From positions 1 to 63,397 of the forward strand of contig JBBDSJ010000008.1 in NCBI GenBank assembly GCA_040905025.1: a stretch of 63,397 nt of DNA. The letters are read 5' to 3'. A program made the position numbers and the translations under genes. Within the stretch, counting starts at the first letter, position 1; each line of letters starts with the position of its first letter. The notes under the pieces were generated by a model. It worked only from the letters and a program-made list of their open reading frames with translations. It was not told the DNA's origin and did no database searches. Positions 44,625-52,653 of the stretch are shown here, piece after piece. Source of the stretch: JBBDSJ01 sp040905025. GTDB taxonomy: Bacteria > Pseudomonadota > Gammaproteobacteria > Methylohalomonadales > Methylohalomonadaceae.

Positions 44625-45074
44625 ATGCGTCGTTTTGCCGAGGAAACCGGGTTTCCGGAAGACAGACTGGTGTTACGGGCGAATGACGAAAACGACCCGC
44701 GTCTGCGCAAGGGGATCGACAACTGGGAGGAACTGGAACAGGTCTTTCATGAACTGCTGGCGGTCTCCGATGCCGGCACCGTATTCGCCGAACACGATTT
44801 GCGTGCCCACTGTCATGCACCGCGCCGGGACATGATCCGCCAGGCGGCCACCGATCTCGCGAACAAACTCGACTCGCTGTGTCCGATATGTGGCAACCCC
44901 GGGTTCTGGATCAGCGATCATGTCCGCGGTCTGCCTTGCGAGTGCTGCCAGGCCCCGACCCGGGAGGTGCTGGCGGACATCTGGTCGTGCCCGGCCTGCG
45001 AACATCGGGAACAACAACAAAGGCCAGGAAGGGAATTTGCCGATCCCGGGCGGTGCGATTACTGTAATCCCTGA
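44625..45074 (+). pseudogene. C-terminal half of a DUF6671-like protein
   Basis: The open frame of 149 residues starts at an ATG exactly where the LysR fragment stops. Its C-terminus has zinc-ribbon-like pairs: CPICGNPGFWISDHVRGLPC, CECCQAPTREV, WSCPACEHRE and ending GRCDYCNP, which resembles DUF6671 proteins of unknown function. Full-length relatives are, as I recall, about twice as long, so this is probably a truncated gene, though the frame is open and could still be translated. Confidence 0.6.
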
Positions 45075-45202
45075 GTCGGGGAGACTCAGCCCGTTGTCAT
45101 GCGTCAGATACCCTGCCCAGGCAATACCGATTGGCCTGCGGGAGATCCCATTCTCTTTTATTATTCCGGCAACGACATTACTGTAGGCAGGTGTGTTTCG
45201 TT

Positions 45203-45652
45203 ATGAGTACTCTAAATCATAAACAGGCCGGAGTGCTGCTGTTTGCGGCCATTACCGGTGCCGCCTGCTCCCTGCCGGAAAGACAGGTTCTGGTTACCAT
45301 TGCCGATGCGCGAGTGCACGCTGCCCGGTTCATTGATACGGGTGAAACCGGCGACTCCATGGGCGATATTCATGTGTTCGATCAGCCGCTGCTGGATGAA
45401 GCACATCGCCGGATCGGCAATAACAGCGGTATATGTATCCGAACGCGCGTTGGGCACAGCTTCCAGTGCCAGTGGACGTTGACTTTCGAGGACGGGACAA
45501 TCCAGGTTGCCGGAAAGGAGTTCGAGCAGGGAGAGTCGTGGGTGACGATCGTCGGCGGAACGAGAGAATACGCCGGTATCAGCGGCGAGATGAAATCCGT
45601 GAACAACGACGACGGCACCTTTACCCAGACTTTGTATTACCGTCTTCGCTAG
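45203..45652 (+). CDS. secreted allene-oxide-cyclase-barrel-like protein
   Basis: ATG at 45203 gives 149 residues. A hydrophobic leader (GVLLFAAITGAACSL) could be a signal peptide or lipoprotein signal, though the lipobox is poor. The rest is beta-rich: GDSMGDIHVFDQPLLDEA, GICIRTRVGHSFQCQWTLTF, IQVAGKEFEQGESWVTIVGG, TREYAGISGEM and FTQTLYYRL. This order is typical of the allene oxide cyclase/dirigent-like barrel. The function in bacteria is unknown. It appears intact among fragments. Confidence 0.7.
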   Translation: MSTLNHKQAGVLLFAAITGAACSLPERQVLVTIADARVHAARFIDTGETGDSMGDIHVFDQPLLDEAHRRIGNNSGICIRTRVGHSFQCQWTLTFEDGTIQVAGKEFEQGESWVTIVGGTREYAGISGEMKSVNNDDGTFTQTLYYRLR

Positions 45653-45816
45653 GAGCTGGTTCGTTTGGTCATTCTCGTGAGGCGAGAACCCCCATTAGAA
45701 ATGACTGGCGGCAAATGCGCGGCCTGAATGGGTTTTTAAATATTCCTCAAAGGCTACGGCTTTTGTCTGGAGTGAAAAGCGATTGGAACATCAATCTGCC
45801 AGGGGCAGAACTTTGA

Positions 45817-46001
45817 GGTGTGGCCTCCCCCGATGAATGGAGAACCTGTTATGCAAACGTGCAGGCGGCTTATCGCCGGACACGTGAGGAACAATGTGAT
45901 GCTGGCGCCATATCGGCATCGTCGTCGGCCGATTGCAGCATGATGGCGTGATACCGCATTCGAGCATGAATCGCCTCAAGGTGCGTTTTGAATTTTTCTA
46001 A
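45817..46001 (+). pseudogene. internally deleted remnant of the HigA-ImmA antitoxin gene
   Basis: 45817-45930 matches 50103-50203 of the intact gene nearly base for base, and from about 45931 to 46001 it matches 50704-50791. About 500 bases, including the HEAAH metallopeptidase motif, are missing; the joint lies in a short CGGCAT/CGGTAT homology. It is a decayed second copy of the antitoxin 3' part. Confidence 0.88.
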
Positions 46002-46147
46002 TGAGTAAGAATCAGGGATTGTTGCAGACATAATGAGATGGAGATTGATAAGTTGTTAACGGCAAAGAATCCAAGAGAGGGCTGATATGAGCACGAGAGA
46101 TCAAGGTTTCCTTCAATGCAAAACCGTAGTCTACCCCTTAATAATAG

Positions 46148-46582
46148 TTGCAGATTGAACGTGGCCGGCTGGAAGTGGTGCGCACCAAGAATGGTCTGTT
46201 ACCACAACTTGATTTTTTCCTGACGCTGGGCAAATCCGGTTTTGCACGTTCGTTCGGTACGGCGTTTAATGATATTGACGGTTCTTCCTATGACGTCACC
46301 GCCGGATTGCGCCTGGAACTGCCGGCTGGCAACAGTGCTGCCAGTGCCCTGCATCAAGAAGTTCTGCGGGCCGAGCAGGCGCGTTTCCGTGTCGGTAAAT
46401 CGACCGCTTTTGATGTCGCACTGGTACGGCGTGATTTTATTGAAAGTCAGATTGGTGAAATCGAGACGATAGTGACTTATCGCAAGGCACTGATTGAACT
46501 CTACCGCCTGGGAGGTTCACTGCTGAAGCGCCGCGGCGTTGAAATTCCGGGCGGTGAACTGGTTAACGTTTCGACGCGTTGA
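46148..46582 (+). pseudogene. C-terminal fragment of a TolC-family outer-membrane efflux protein (copy 2)
   Basis: The frame reads QIERGRLEVVRTKNGLLPQLD, FFLTLGKSGFARSFG, LRLELPAGNSAASALHQEVL and EQARFRVGKSTAFDVALVRR. These are the second-repeat helices and strands of TolC channels. Only about 143 of the usual 450-plus residues remain. It shares its last 150 bases with copy 1 at 44097. Confidence 0.85.
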
Positions 46583-46599
46583 TGGCGGCAGTAGTTTAT

Positions 46600-47790
46600 T
46601 CAGAGCATTTCCAGAGCCAACGCTATACCTTGCCCACCACCGATGCAGAGGGTAACGATGCCGCGTTGGCAGCCATCGCGCTTCATTGAATGAAGCAGTT
46701 TTACGGTTAGCACCGCTCCACTTGCGCCGATAGGGTGGCCATGAGCAATGGCGCCGCCTTCGACATTGACGCTGTCTTCAGCGAAGCCGATCTCACGCAG
46801 GCATGCCAATGCAATAGCAGCAAAAGCTTCGTTGATCTCTACACGGTCTATATCGCCTACTTGCCAGCCGGCACGTGACAGCGCCTGGTGTACTGCTGGC
46901 ACCGGTCCAAGTCCGAAGAAACCAGGTTCGACTGCGCCGATGCCGTAGCTCACCAGCCGGGCTTGTGGTACCAGACCATTGTCTTCGGCCCAACTGCGCT
47001 CGGCGACGATCATCGCGGCACCAGCCGAGTTGAGTCCAGGTGCGTTCCCGGCAGTGATGGTACCGTCCTTGCGGAATACAGGTTTGAGCCTGGCCAGTGA
47101 TTCAGCTGTGGTTTCAGGGCGGTTATGTTCATCTTTCGCGAACAAAGTCGGCCCCTTTTTGCCTGGTACTTCAAACGGCACAATCTCGGTGTCAAATTTG
47201 CCAGCAGATTGCGCAGCCGCAAAACGTTGTTGTGAGCGTAGTGCCCAAAGGTCCTGGTCTTCGCGCGAAATTGCGTTTTTTGTCACCAGATCTTCGGTAT
47301 GCCAACCGGAGTGCTTGTCGCTAAAAGCGTCATGTAATCCGTCACAGAGCATGCTGTCCAGCATCATCACGTCACCCATGCGCGCACCCCAACGACCCTG
47401 AGGCAGCAAGTATGGGGCACGATCCATGTTTTCCATGCCACCGGCGATCGCACAATCAATCATGCCGGACCATATCTCCAGTGCCGCGCTGGCCACACCC
47501 TGTGCACCTGAGCCACAGACGCGGTTGACGGTAAGTGCGGGTACCTCAACCGGCAGGCCAGCGGCGATGGCCGCCTGCCGCGCCGGGTTCATCCTGGTGC
47601 CAGCCTGGATAACGTTTCCCATTACCACGGTCTGGATGCTGTCGGCCGGCAACCCTGAACGTTTAAGTGTCTCACGGATTGCTGCTGCACCGAGATCAGG
47701 CGCGGGGATATCCTTCAGGTTGCCACCGTAGGTACCGATAGCTGTACGCACAGAATTACAAAGAACAATTTGTCGGGTGGTCATGCTCAT
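46600..47790 (-). CDS. thiolase (acetyl-CoA C-acyltransferase)
   Basis: Thiolases join or cleave acyl-CoA with acetyl-CoA. The 396-residue protein is complete: nucleophile Cys92 in VNRVCGSGAQG, INEAFA near 330, GHPIGASGA, and the second cysteine motif CIGGGQGIAL. GGAGAA precedes the ATG. Whether it is biosynthetic (PhaA/AtoB type) or degradative is not evident; the GGMENMDRAPYLLP signature favours the acetoacetyl-CoA group. It has no metabolic partners beside it and is followed on the same strand side by efflux remnants. Confidence 0.93.
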   Translation of the reverse strand: MSMTTRQIVLCNSVRTAIGTYGGNLKDIPAPDLGAAAIRETLKRSGLPADSIQTVVMGNVIQAGTRMNPARQAAIAAGLPVEVPALTVNRVCGSGAQGVASAALEIWSGMIDCAIAGGMENMDRAPYLLPQGRWGARMGDVMMLDSMLCDGLHDAFSDKHSGWHTEDLVTKNAISREDQDLWALRSQQRFAAAQSAGKFDTEIVPFEVPGKKGPTLFAKDEHNRPETTAESLARLKPVFRKDGTITAGNAPGLNSAGAAMIVAERSWAEDNGLVPQARLVSYGIGAVEPGFFGLGPVPAVHQALSRAGWQVGDIDRVEINEAFAAIALACLREIGFAEDSVNVEGGAIAHGHPIGASGAVLTVKLLHSMKRDGCQRGIVTLCIGGGQGIALALEML

Positions 47791-47872
47791 TTCTCCGGTG
47801 GTGAATTATCAATCTTTATTCCATTTTGCTCGTCCAGCCTTCACGCCATGTGCCATAAGTACGTTGCACTCC

Positions 47873-48718
47873 TCACGGAACCATTAATACCGGGCGGGCA
47901 GCGATTTCGCAGATGTTTGCGGCTGTGCTGCCAATTAACTTGCTTGCTATCCAGTTTTGTCCATGTTTGCCGACTACAATCAGCGTAGCCTTTTGACTGT
48001 CTGCATGGTGAGCAATTTCGACAGAGGGCTTACCTTGCAAGACGGTACCGGTAACCTTGCCTCCTCCTGCCTCGATTCGTGCAACCAGCTCTTTCATTGC
48101 GTGCCGGGCTGTTGCTGTATCCTGTTCGGACAAACCGGTTTTTTCGGCCGGCAGGATATGCACACACTCTGTATGTTGTGCTTTGGGAGCCAGTACCAGC
48201 ACAGCCTGTTCGGCTGCTGCTGCATGTTCTGAAAAGTCAGTGGCGAACAGAATTTGCCTGAGTGTGTCAGTGCAAACGGCTTCACAATTCGCCTGTGTTG
48301 CCTCAACCGTGGGTTCTATCCACTCCAGAAGCAGGGGTTTCGTGGTGTTACGGATCACTTCGCGGGCGACACTGCCGAGGAACAGTTTGGCAAGAAAATT
48401 CTGACCACGGGAGCCAATGATAATCAGATCGGCTGCGTTTTCATCTGCAGCTTTTAAAACCTCACTGGCTGGTACGCCACTGGCCCGCACTTCTGTTACT
48501 ACATCAAGACCGGCCTCACGCAGGGGTTGTGCAGATTTCTTTAACCAGTCTTCATACTCTTGCTGATGGGCAAGGCCAGCCCCATGCGCATAGCCAAACT
48601 GGATCACATGGGTGAGTACAATCTGGTGTATGCCCCATTTTTGCAGTGCAGGTAAACATTCAATGATGGGTAGTTCTGCCGGGGACAGATCGAGCGCTAC
48701 CAATGCTTTCTTAAACAT
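47873..48718 (-). CDS. tandem universal stress protein (UspA family)
   Basis: Start at 48718 (GGAGAG upstream) gives 281 residues. The two Usp domains are MFKKALVALDLS to GSRGQNFLAKLFLGSVAREV and the second from QILFATDFSEHAAAAE to VGKHGQNWIASKLIGSTAANI. Both keep the GxxGQNWxxxxxxGS nucleotide-binding pattern, so ATP binding is likely. It is cytoplasmic. It shares direction with the thiolase gene (83 bases before). Confidence 0.92.
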   Translation of the reverse strand: MFKKALVALDLSPAELPIIECLPALQKWGIHQIVLTHVIQFGYAHGAGLAHQQEYEDWLKKSAQPLREAGLDVVTEVRASGVPASEVLKAADENAADLIIIGSRGQNFLAKLFLGSVAREVIRNTTKPLLLEWIEPTVEATQANCEAVCTDTLRQILFATDFSEHAAAAEQAVLVLAPKAQHTECVHILPAEKTGLSEQDTATARHAMKELVARIEAGGGKVTGTVLQGKPSVEIAHHADSQKATLIVVGKHGQNWIASKLIGSTAANICEIAARPVLMVP

Positions 48719-49033
48719 AATTTCTGCTCTCCTTGATGAGTTTTTGATACTGAAAATACAGACCGGCAGGTGACTGAGCAGGGATGGTTCCGGGAAACCA
48801 TTTCCGCGCACGATATGAAAAAATCGCCTTTGCCAGTGAAAAATAGATAGCGCGGAGGATGAAGAAGAAATTGCATGTTGTCGTTTCAGTATCTGGAAGT
48901 AGCACCTGCCAGTGTACCTTGTGTCAGCGCTTTACGATGTATCAATTGCTGCGTTTGAGGCATGTCTGGTGTGGGTTCAATGCAAAATTGTCGAATTATT
49001 TGCGCCAGATCAATTCTGGCAGCATCTTCAGGT
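48719..49033. other. region without recognised genes before the att-like repeat
   Basis: 315 bases with only short open frames. A frame at 48859 (83 residues) has biased composition and no family resemblance; I do not call it a gene. Confidence 0.5.
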
Positions 49034-49092
49034 CAAATAAAAAAGCCACCGTGAGGGTTGGCCTTTGTGTTTATATTGGTGGAGACGGCGAG
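49034..49092. repeat. degenerate copy of the ssrA terminator and 3' end (att-like)
   Basis: AATAAAAAAGCCACCGTGAG...TGGTGGAGACGGCGAG closely follows the ssrA terminator plus 3' end at 51357-51410. The last 16 bases differ from the tmRNA end TGGTGGAGGCGGCGAG by one base. This is the expected form of an attachment-site duplicate. Confidence 0.7.
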
Positions 49093-49178
49093 CTTATGGC
49101 CTGCTCATAGGGCTGCGCTCTTCCGGCTTGGCCTTATGAGTCCGGGGCTTCGCATCCCGCTACGCCCGTTCAGCGGCT
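49087..49178. repeat. 92-bp dispersed repeat, copy A
   Basis: From GGCGAGCTTATGGCC to CGTTCAGCGGCT, about 85-90% identical to 51139-51230. With copy B it brackets the toxin-antitoxin module. It contains a partial dyad (GCTCATAGGGC / GGCCTTATGAG). Confidence 0.8.
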
Positions 49179-49237
49179 GGAGTCGGTCTCAAAGATCATT
49201 ATCGAGTATACGATGCCAGGAGTTATGAAAATTGGTC

Positions 49238-49257
49238 ATTCCGGCGAAAGCCGGAAT
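49238..49257. repeat. dRS3-like 20-bp palindromic repeat
   Basis: ATTCCGGC-GAAA-GCCGGAAT, followed by CCAG. It has the form of the interspersed ATTCCC-N8-GGGAAT repeats best known from Neisseria and found in many proteobacterial intergenic regions. Confidence 0.6.
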
Positions 49258-49331
49258 CCAGTCAAAACAAACATAATTGACCGCTCTCGTGCATCATTTC
49301 CGGTAGTCCCTGAATCTAATTCTAAAAAAAC

Positions 49332-49360
49332 TTTACCTATCAGGTAAATTTATTTATACT
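49332..49360 (+). promoter_or_regulatory. promoter and overlapping operator of the HigB/HigA-ImmA operon
   Basis: The -35 TTTACC (49332) and -10 TATACT (49355) are 17 bp apart. A perfect inverted repeat TTTACCT-ATC-AGGTAAA (49332-49348) covers the -35 box, as expected for autorepression by the antitoxin. The start would be about 49367, only five bases before the toxin ATG, so the mRNA may be nearly leaderless. Confidence 0.7.
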
Positions 49361-49371
49361 TACTGCTTCAA

Positions 49372-49701
49372 ATGGGTATCAACTTCAAGGATCGGAAGTT
49401 ACGCCAATTATGCGAGCACCAAACCCATGCCCAGCGGGAATTCGGTGAACCCTGTGCCCGTAAACTCCGTGCTCGTCTTGACGATTTGCAGGCCGCTGCC
49501 TGCGTGACCGAACTCATCGCCGGCCAGCCGCATCCATTGCGGGGCAAGCGGGCAGGGCAATTTGCGCTGGATCTGCACCGCGGCGCACGGCTTGTCTTTG
49601 AACCAAATCACAACCCGATTCCCCGCCAAGAAGCGGGTGGTATCGACTGGTCCTGCGTGACCCGGATACGAATCATTTATATTGGAGACTATCATGACTG
49701 A
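49372..49701 (+). CDS. HigB/RelE-family toxin of a type II toxin-antitoxin system
   Basis: This 109-residue basic protein begins MGINFKDRKLRQLCE and ends VTRIRIIYIGDYHD, the pattern of RelE-superfamily (HigB/killer) mRNA interferases: small alpha/beta proteins that cut ribosome-bound mRNA. Toxin-before-antitoxin order is characteristic of hig loci. Its stop overlaps the antitoxin start by eight bases. No Shine-Dalgarno precedes the ATG. Confidence 0.85.
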   Translation: MGINFKDRKLRQLCEHQTHAQREFGEPCARKLRARLDDLQAAACVTELIAGQPHPLRGKRAGQFALDLHRGARLVFEPNHNPIPRQEAGGIDWSCVTRIRIIYIGDYHD

Positions 49702-50791
49702 CACGGCTGTCCCGTTCCGTCCGGACTGGGTATCGCCGCCGGGCGAGACCATCGCTGATCTGCTCGAGGAGCGTGGCTGGTCGCAGGCCGATCTGGCCTC
49801 AAGGTTGGGTTATTCGACCAAGCATGTCAGTCAGTTGATCAACGGCAAAGTGCCCTTGACCGAAGATACTGCCCTGCGCCTGGAACGTGTGCTGGGTAGC
49901 ACGGCCGGTTTCTGGCTGGCGCGCGAGGCCGAGTATCAGGCGCGTCGCATGCGGCTGGCGGCCGAACAAAGCTACGCCAACTGGACCGGTTGGCTGGATC
50001 AACTGCCGGTCAGGGAACTGATGAAAACAGAAGCGATCAGCAAACGCCGTTTGGACGCGCAAAACAAACCCACCATCGTTGAGGAACTGCTGCGCTTTTT
50101 CGGTGTGGCCTCCCCCGATGAATGGAAAACCTGTTATGCAAACGTGCAGGCGGCTTATCGCCGGACACGCGAGGAACAATGTGATGCTGGTGCCATATCG
50201 GCATGGTTGCGGCTGGGAGAGGTCCAGGCAGAAAAGATTGATACGCCCGATTACAATCCGCACCGTTTCAAGAAAGCACTGGCCGGGATTCGTGCACTGA
50301 CCACTAAACCGGCAGAAAAATTCAGGCCGGGAATGTTCGAGCTTTGCCGTGATGCCGGTGTTACGCTGGTTCTGGTGCCGGCGATTCCGCGCGCCCATGT
50401 CAGCGGCGTGGCCCGTTGGCTGAGCGCTGGCCGACCGCTGATCCAGTTGTCGCTGTACGGCAAATATAATGACAGGTTCTGGTTTACCTTCTTTCACGAG
50501 GCGGCGCATATTCTGCTGCACGGCAAAAAGGAGGTCTTTCTCGACGATTTCGGTGGCGAAACCATCGAATCACAACAGGAACAGGAAGCAAACGACTGGG
50601 CCGGCAATTTTCTGATACCAGAGGAACAGGCCGAATTTCTGCGATATCTGACGACTGCCGATGCCGTACTGGAGTTCGCGCACCGGATCGGTATTCATCC
50701 CGGTATCGTTGTCGGTCGGCTGCAGCATGATGGCGTGATACCGCATTCGCGCCTGAATAACCTCAAGGTGCGTTTTGAATTTGTACAATGA
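49694..50791 (+). CDS. HigA-type antitoxin fused to an ImmA/IrrE metallopeptidase
   Basis: The start at 49694 (GGAG six bases upstream) gives 365 residues. Residues 15-85 form a HigA-type XRE DNA-binding domain (RGWSQADLASRLGYSTKHVS). Residues 200-330 form an ImmA/IrrE (COG2856) zinc-peptidase domain with HEAAH at 268-272 and a downstream Glu-rich helix (EQEANDWAGNFLIP) giving the third ligand. The fusion may let the antitoxin be cleaved or cleave a partner to release the toxin. A deleted copy lies at 45817. Confidence 0.9.
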   Translation: MTDTAVPFRPDWVSPPGETIADLLEERGWSQADLASRLGYSTKHVSQLINGKVPLTEDTALRLERVLGSTAGFWLAREAEYQARRMRLAAEQSYANWTGWLDQLPVRELMKTEAISKRRLDAQNKPTIVEELLRFFGVASPDEWKTCYANVQAAYRRTREEQCDAGAISAWLRLGEVQAEKIDTPDYNPHRFKKALAGIRALTTKPAEKFRPGMFELCRDAGVTLVLVPAIPRAHVSGVARWLSAGRPLIQLSLYGKYNDRFWFTFFHEAAHILLHGKKEVFLDDFGGETIESQQEQEANDWAGNFLIPEEQAEFLRYLTTADAVLEFAHRIGIHPGIVVGRLQHDGVIPHSRLNNLKVRFEFVQ

Positions 50792-50827
50792 TCATGGAAT
50801 CAGCATTCGGCCGGAAAGGGGAAGGGC

Positions 50828-50908
50828 TTGTCGACACTGAGTAATCTGCTGCGGCAGATAGAACAAAAAGATCCGCAACTGGCGGCGGACGTTGAGAGAG
50901 AGGTCTAG
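50828..50908 (+). pseudogene. first 26 codons of a site-specific DNA methyltransferase (restriction-modification remnant)
   Basis: From a TTG with AAGGGG upstream the frame reads STLSNLLRQIEQKDPQLAAD, then VEREV and a stop. This resembles the conserved N-terminus of type III-like Mod DNA methyltransferases. The rest of the gene is absent. It follows the antitoxin by 36 bases, so the toxin-antitoxin pair once sat beside a restriction-modification gene. Confidence 0.6.
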
Positions 50909-51359
50909 AAGATGGATGGTAAGGTTAACATCGGATTCTATATTCTTTTGTCTTAATGACCTGTTATGTTGTTCTTCCCTGTTGCGAATTAGTCAGCCGT
51001 ATTCTTTTACAGGGGTAATAAAGCAAAGGCCTCGGTAGGGGCCTTGCGCCCAGCGACCGAAGTCGAAGGGGGAGTGGTCAAAAAAATCTTATAGGCTTGG
51101 AGTGTTTCTTTCAAGAAAGATTGTGATCTTTTGATGGCGGCGAGCTTACAGCCTACTCATAAGGCTGCGCTTTCCCTGCTTCGCCTTATGAGTCCGGGGC
51201 TTCGCGTCCCGCTTCGCCCGTTCAGCGGCTAATATCCTGCGGATATTAGCTAACGCTTCACCCATATAGGCTGCCCTGCGCGCCGACGTTCAATTTTGTT
51301 CCGGACAAAATTGTCGAACCCGCTACGCTCGTTCGATTCCGGTCACTGTACAGTTCAAT
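50909..51359. other. gene-free region between the methyltransferase remnant and ssrA
   Basis: 451 bases with no recognised gene. It contains a small hairpin (AAGGCC...GGCCTT near 51026), the 51131-51230 repeat, an ATATCCGCAGGATAT-like dyad near 51233 and a GTCGAACCCGCTACGC phrase that also occurs near 44252. Confidence 0.6.
51131..51230. repeat. dispersed repeat, copy B, starting with an ssrA-end-like core
   Basis: Begins TTGATGGCGGCGAG (shares GGCGGCGAG with the tmRNA 3' end) and then matches copy A (49087-49178) at about 85-90%. Three ssrA-end-like cores therefore exist: 49077, 51131 and the real one at 51395. Confidence 0.75.
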
Positions 51360-51388
51360 AAAAAAGCCTCCATGAAGGAGGCTTTTTT
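51360..51388 (-). terminator. ssrA terminator (bidirectional)
   Basis: AAAAAA-GCCTCC-ATGAA-GGAGGC-TTTTTT: a 6-bp GC stem flanked by A6 and T6, so it can work on both strands. It lies six bases after the tmRNA 3' end on the minus strand. Confidence 0.93.
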
Positions 51389-51394
51389 ATTGAA

Positions 51395-51753
51395 TGGTGG
51401 AGGCGGCGAGAATCGAACTCGCGTCCGCAAGTCCTCCGCCCTCGGTTCTACATGCTTAGCCGACTCTATTTATTTAACTGGTGACTACCCGACCGGCAGG
51501 GAAGACCATCAGCGAGTCTGTTAAGGTTTTAGCGAATCTGCGCCAGACAGGCTTCATCGCGATCTTGTAAGAGATGACACTCGATATCTGAACGCACAAG
51601 CACGGCTTCAGTCGAGCGCTAGCCGGCTTTAAGCGGCTAGTGCGTAGTTGTCGTCGTTGGCAACTATATTATTTGCAGCTGGATTTACGAGGTTTTCTGC
51701 CCCTCGGCATGCCCCTCAGGTTTTGTGACCCACGTCGAAGCCAGGTCGCCCCC
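51395..51753 (-). ncRNA. ssrA: transfer-messenger RNA (tmRNA)
   Basis: tmRNA with SmpB rescues stalled ribosomes. The minus-strand RNA of 359 nt starts GGGGGCGACCTGGCTTCGAC and ends TTCGATTCTCGCCGCCTCC-ACCA, forming a 7-bp acceptor stem with one G-U pair and the encoded CCA. The tag frame translates to ANNIVANDDNYALAA followed by TAA, the normal gammaproteobacterial ending. It lies 290 bases from smpB. Its 3' end is a classic integration site and abuts the accessory segment. Confidence 0.98.
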
Positions 51754-52043
51754 GGGAAAACAGTTACAAAGTATAAAGATAAAAGTGTAAAGCCGAAAGG
51801 AAAAGGTTCAAAAAACACAATTCAAGCAGCTAAAACTGGGACACCGGATTTGCAGGGATGTTCCCGATCTGCTGCAGTTTCCGTGGTTTAGCTAGAAGTG
51901 GTCTCGAAATTAAAACATCGCATTGCGCACAGGGACAGGGCGCAATCCAGAGGCCAGGGAAGGCGTCCCTGCGGCTGGATACCGGACATTCCCTGTCCGG
52001 CATGACGGGCATTGCGATTCAACTTTGATTTTTGAGACAGGTT

Positions 52044-52523
52044 CTAGACTTTGCTGCGCAGCAGACGCTGCTTTTGCCGATCCCAGTCGCGTTCCTTGTC
52101 GACCGCACGCTTGTCGTATTCCTTTTTGCCCTTGGCCAGGCCGATTTCGACCTTGGCGCGGCCCTGTTTCCAGTACATCGCGGTAGCGACGACGGTATAG
52201 CCCTTGCGTTCGGTCGCGCCGATGAGTTTGCTGATTTCCTGCCGGTGCAGCAGCAGTTTGCGCGTGCGGGTCGGGTCTGGCTGGATATGGGTCGAGGCGG
52301 TTTGCAGGGGCGTGATCAGGGCGCCAAACAGCCACGCCTCGTTGTCCTTGAGCAGGACATAGGATTCGCTGATCTGGGCCTTGCCGGCGCGCAGGCTTTT
52401 GACTTCCCAGCCCTCGAGCGCAATCCCCGCTTCAAGCCGATCTTCGATAAAATAATCGTGGCGGGCCTTTTTGTTCAGCGCGATGGTACTGCCGGTATTT
52501 TTTTTGTCTGCCTTGCCCGCCAT
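52044..52523 (-). CDS. smpB: SsrA-binding protein SmpB
   Basis: SmpB binds tmRNA and places it in the ribosome. The start at 52523 gives 159 residues; conserved parts are NKKARHDYFIEDRLEAGIAL, GWEVKSLRAGKAQISESYVL and the basic tail KKEYDKRAVDKERDWDRQKQR, which folds in the mRNA channel. It lies upstream of ssrA on the same strand, the usual pairing. Divergent from the NSS transporter. Confidence 0.97.
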   Translation of the reverse strand: MAGKADKKNTGSTIALNKKARHDYFIEDRLEAGIALEGWEVKSLRAGKAQISESYVLLKDNEAWLFGALITPLQTASTHIQPDPTRTRKLLLHRQEISKLIGATERKGYTVVATAMYWKQGRAKVEIGLAKGKKEYDKRAVDKERDWDRQKQRLLRSKV

Positions 52524-52653
52524 TTTTCTCAATTGCCCGTTGGCATTATAGTGTCGGTTTGGGTGCTAAAAGAATAACGCGCGATTATAACAGGTGTGAC
52601 CGCCGCGGCTGGCTTTCCGCCAGTAGCCGGTAATTTTTTAAGGAGCAATATTC

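Noticed and set aside
48859..49110. 83-codon plus-strand open frame before the att-like repeat
   Set aside because: Odd composition, no ribosome site, no family resemblance, and it runs through the repeat and the ssrA-like terminator copy.
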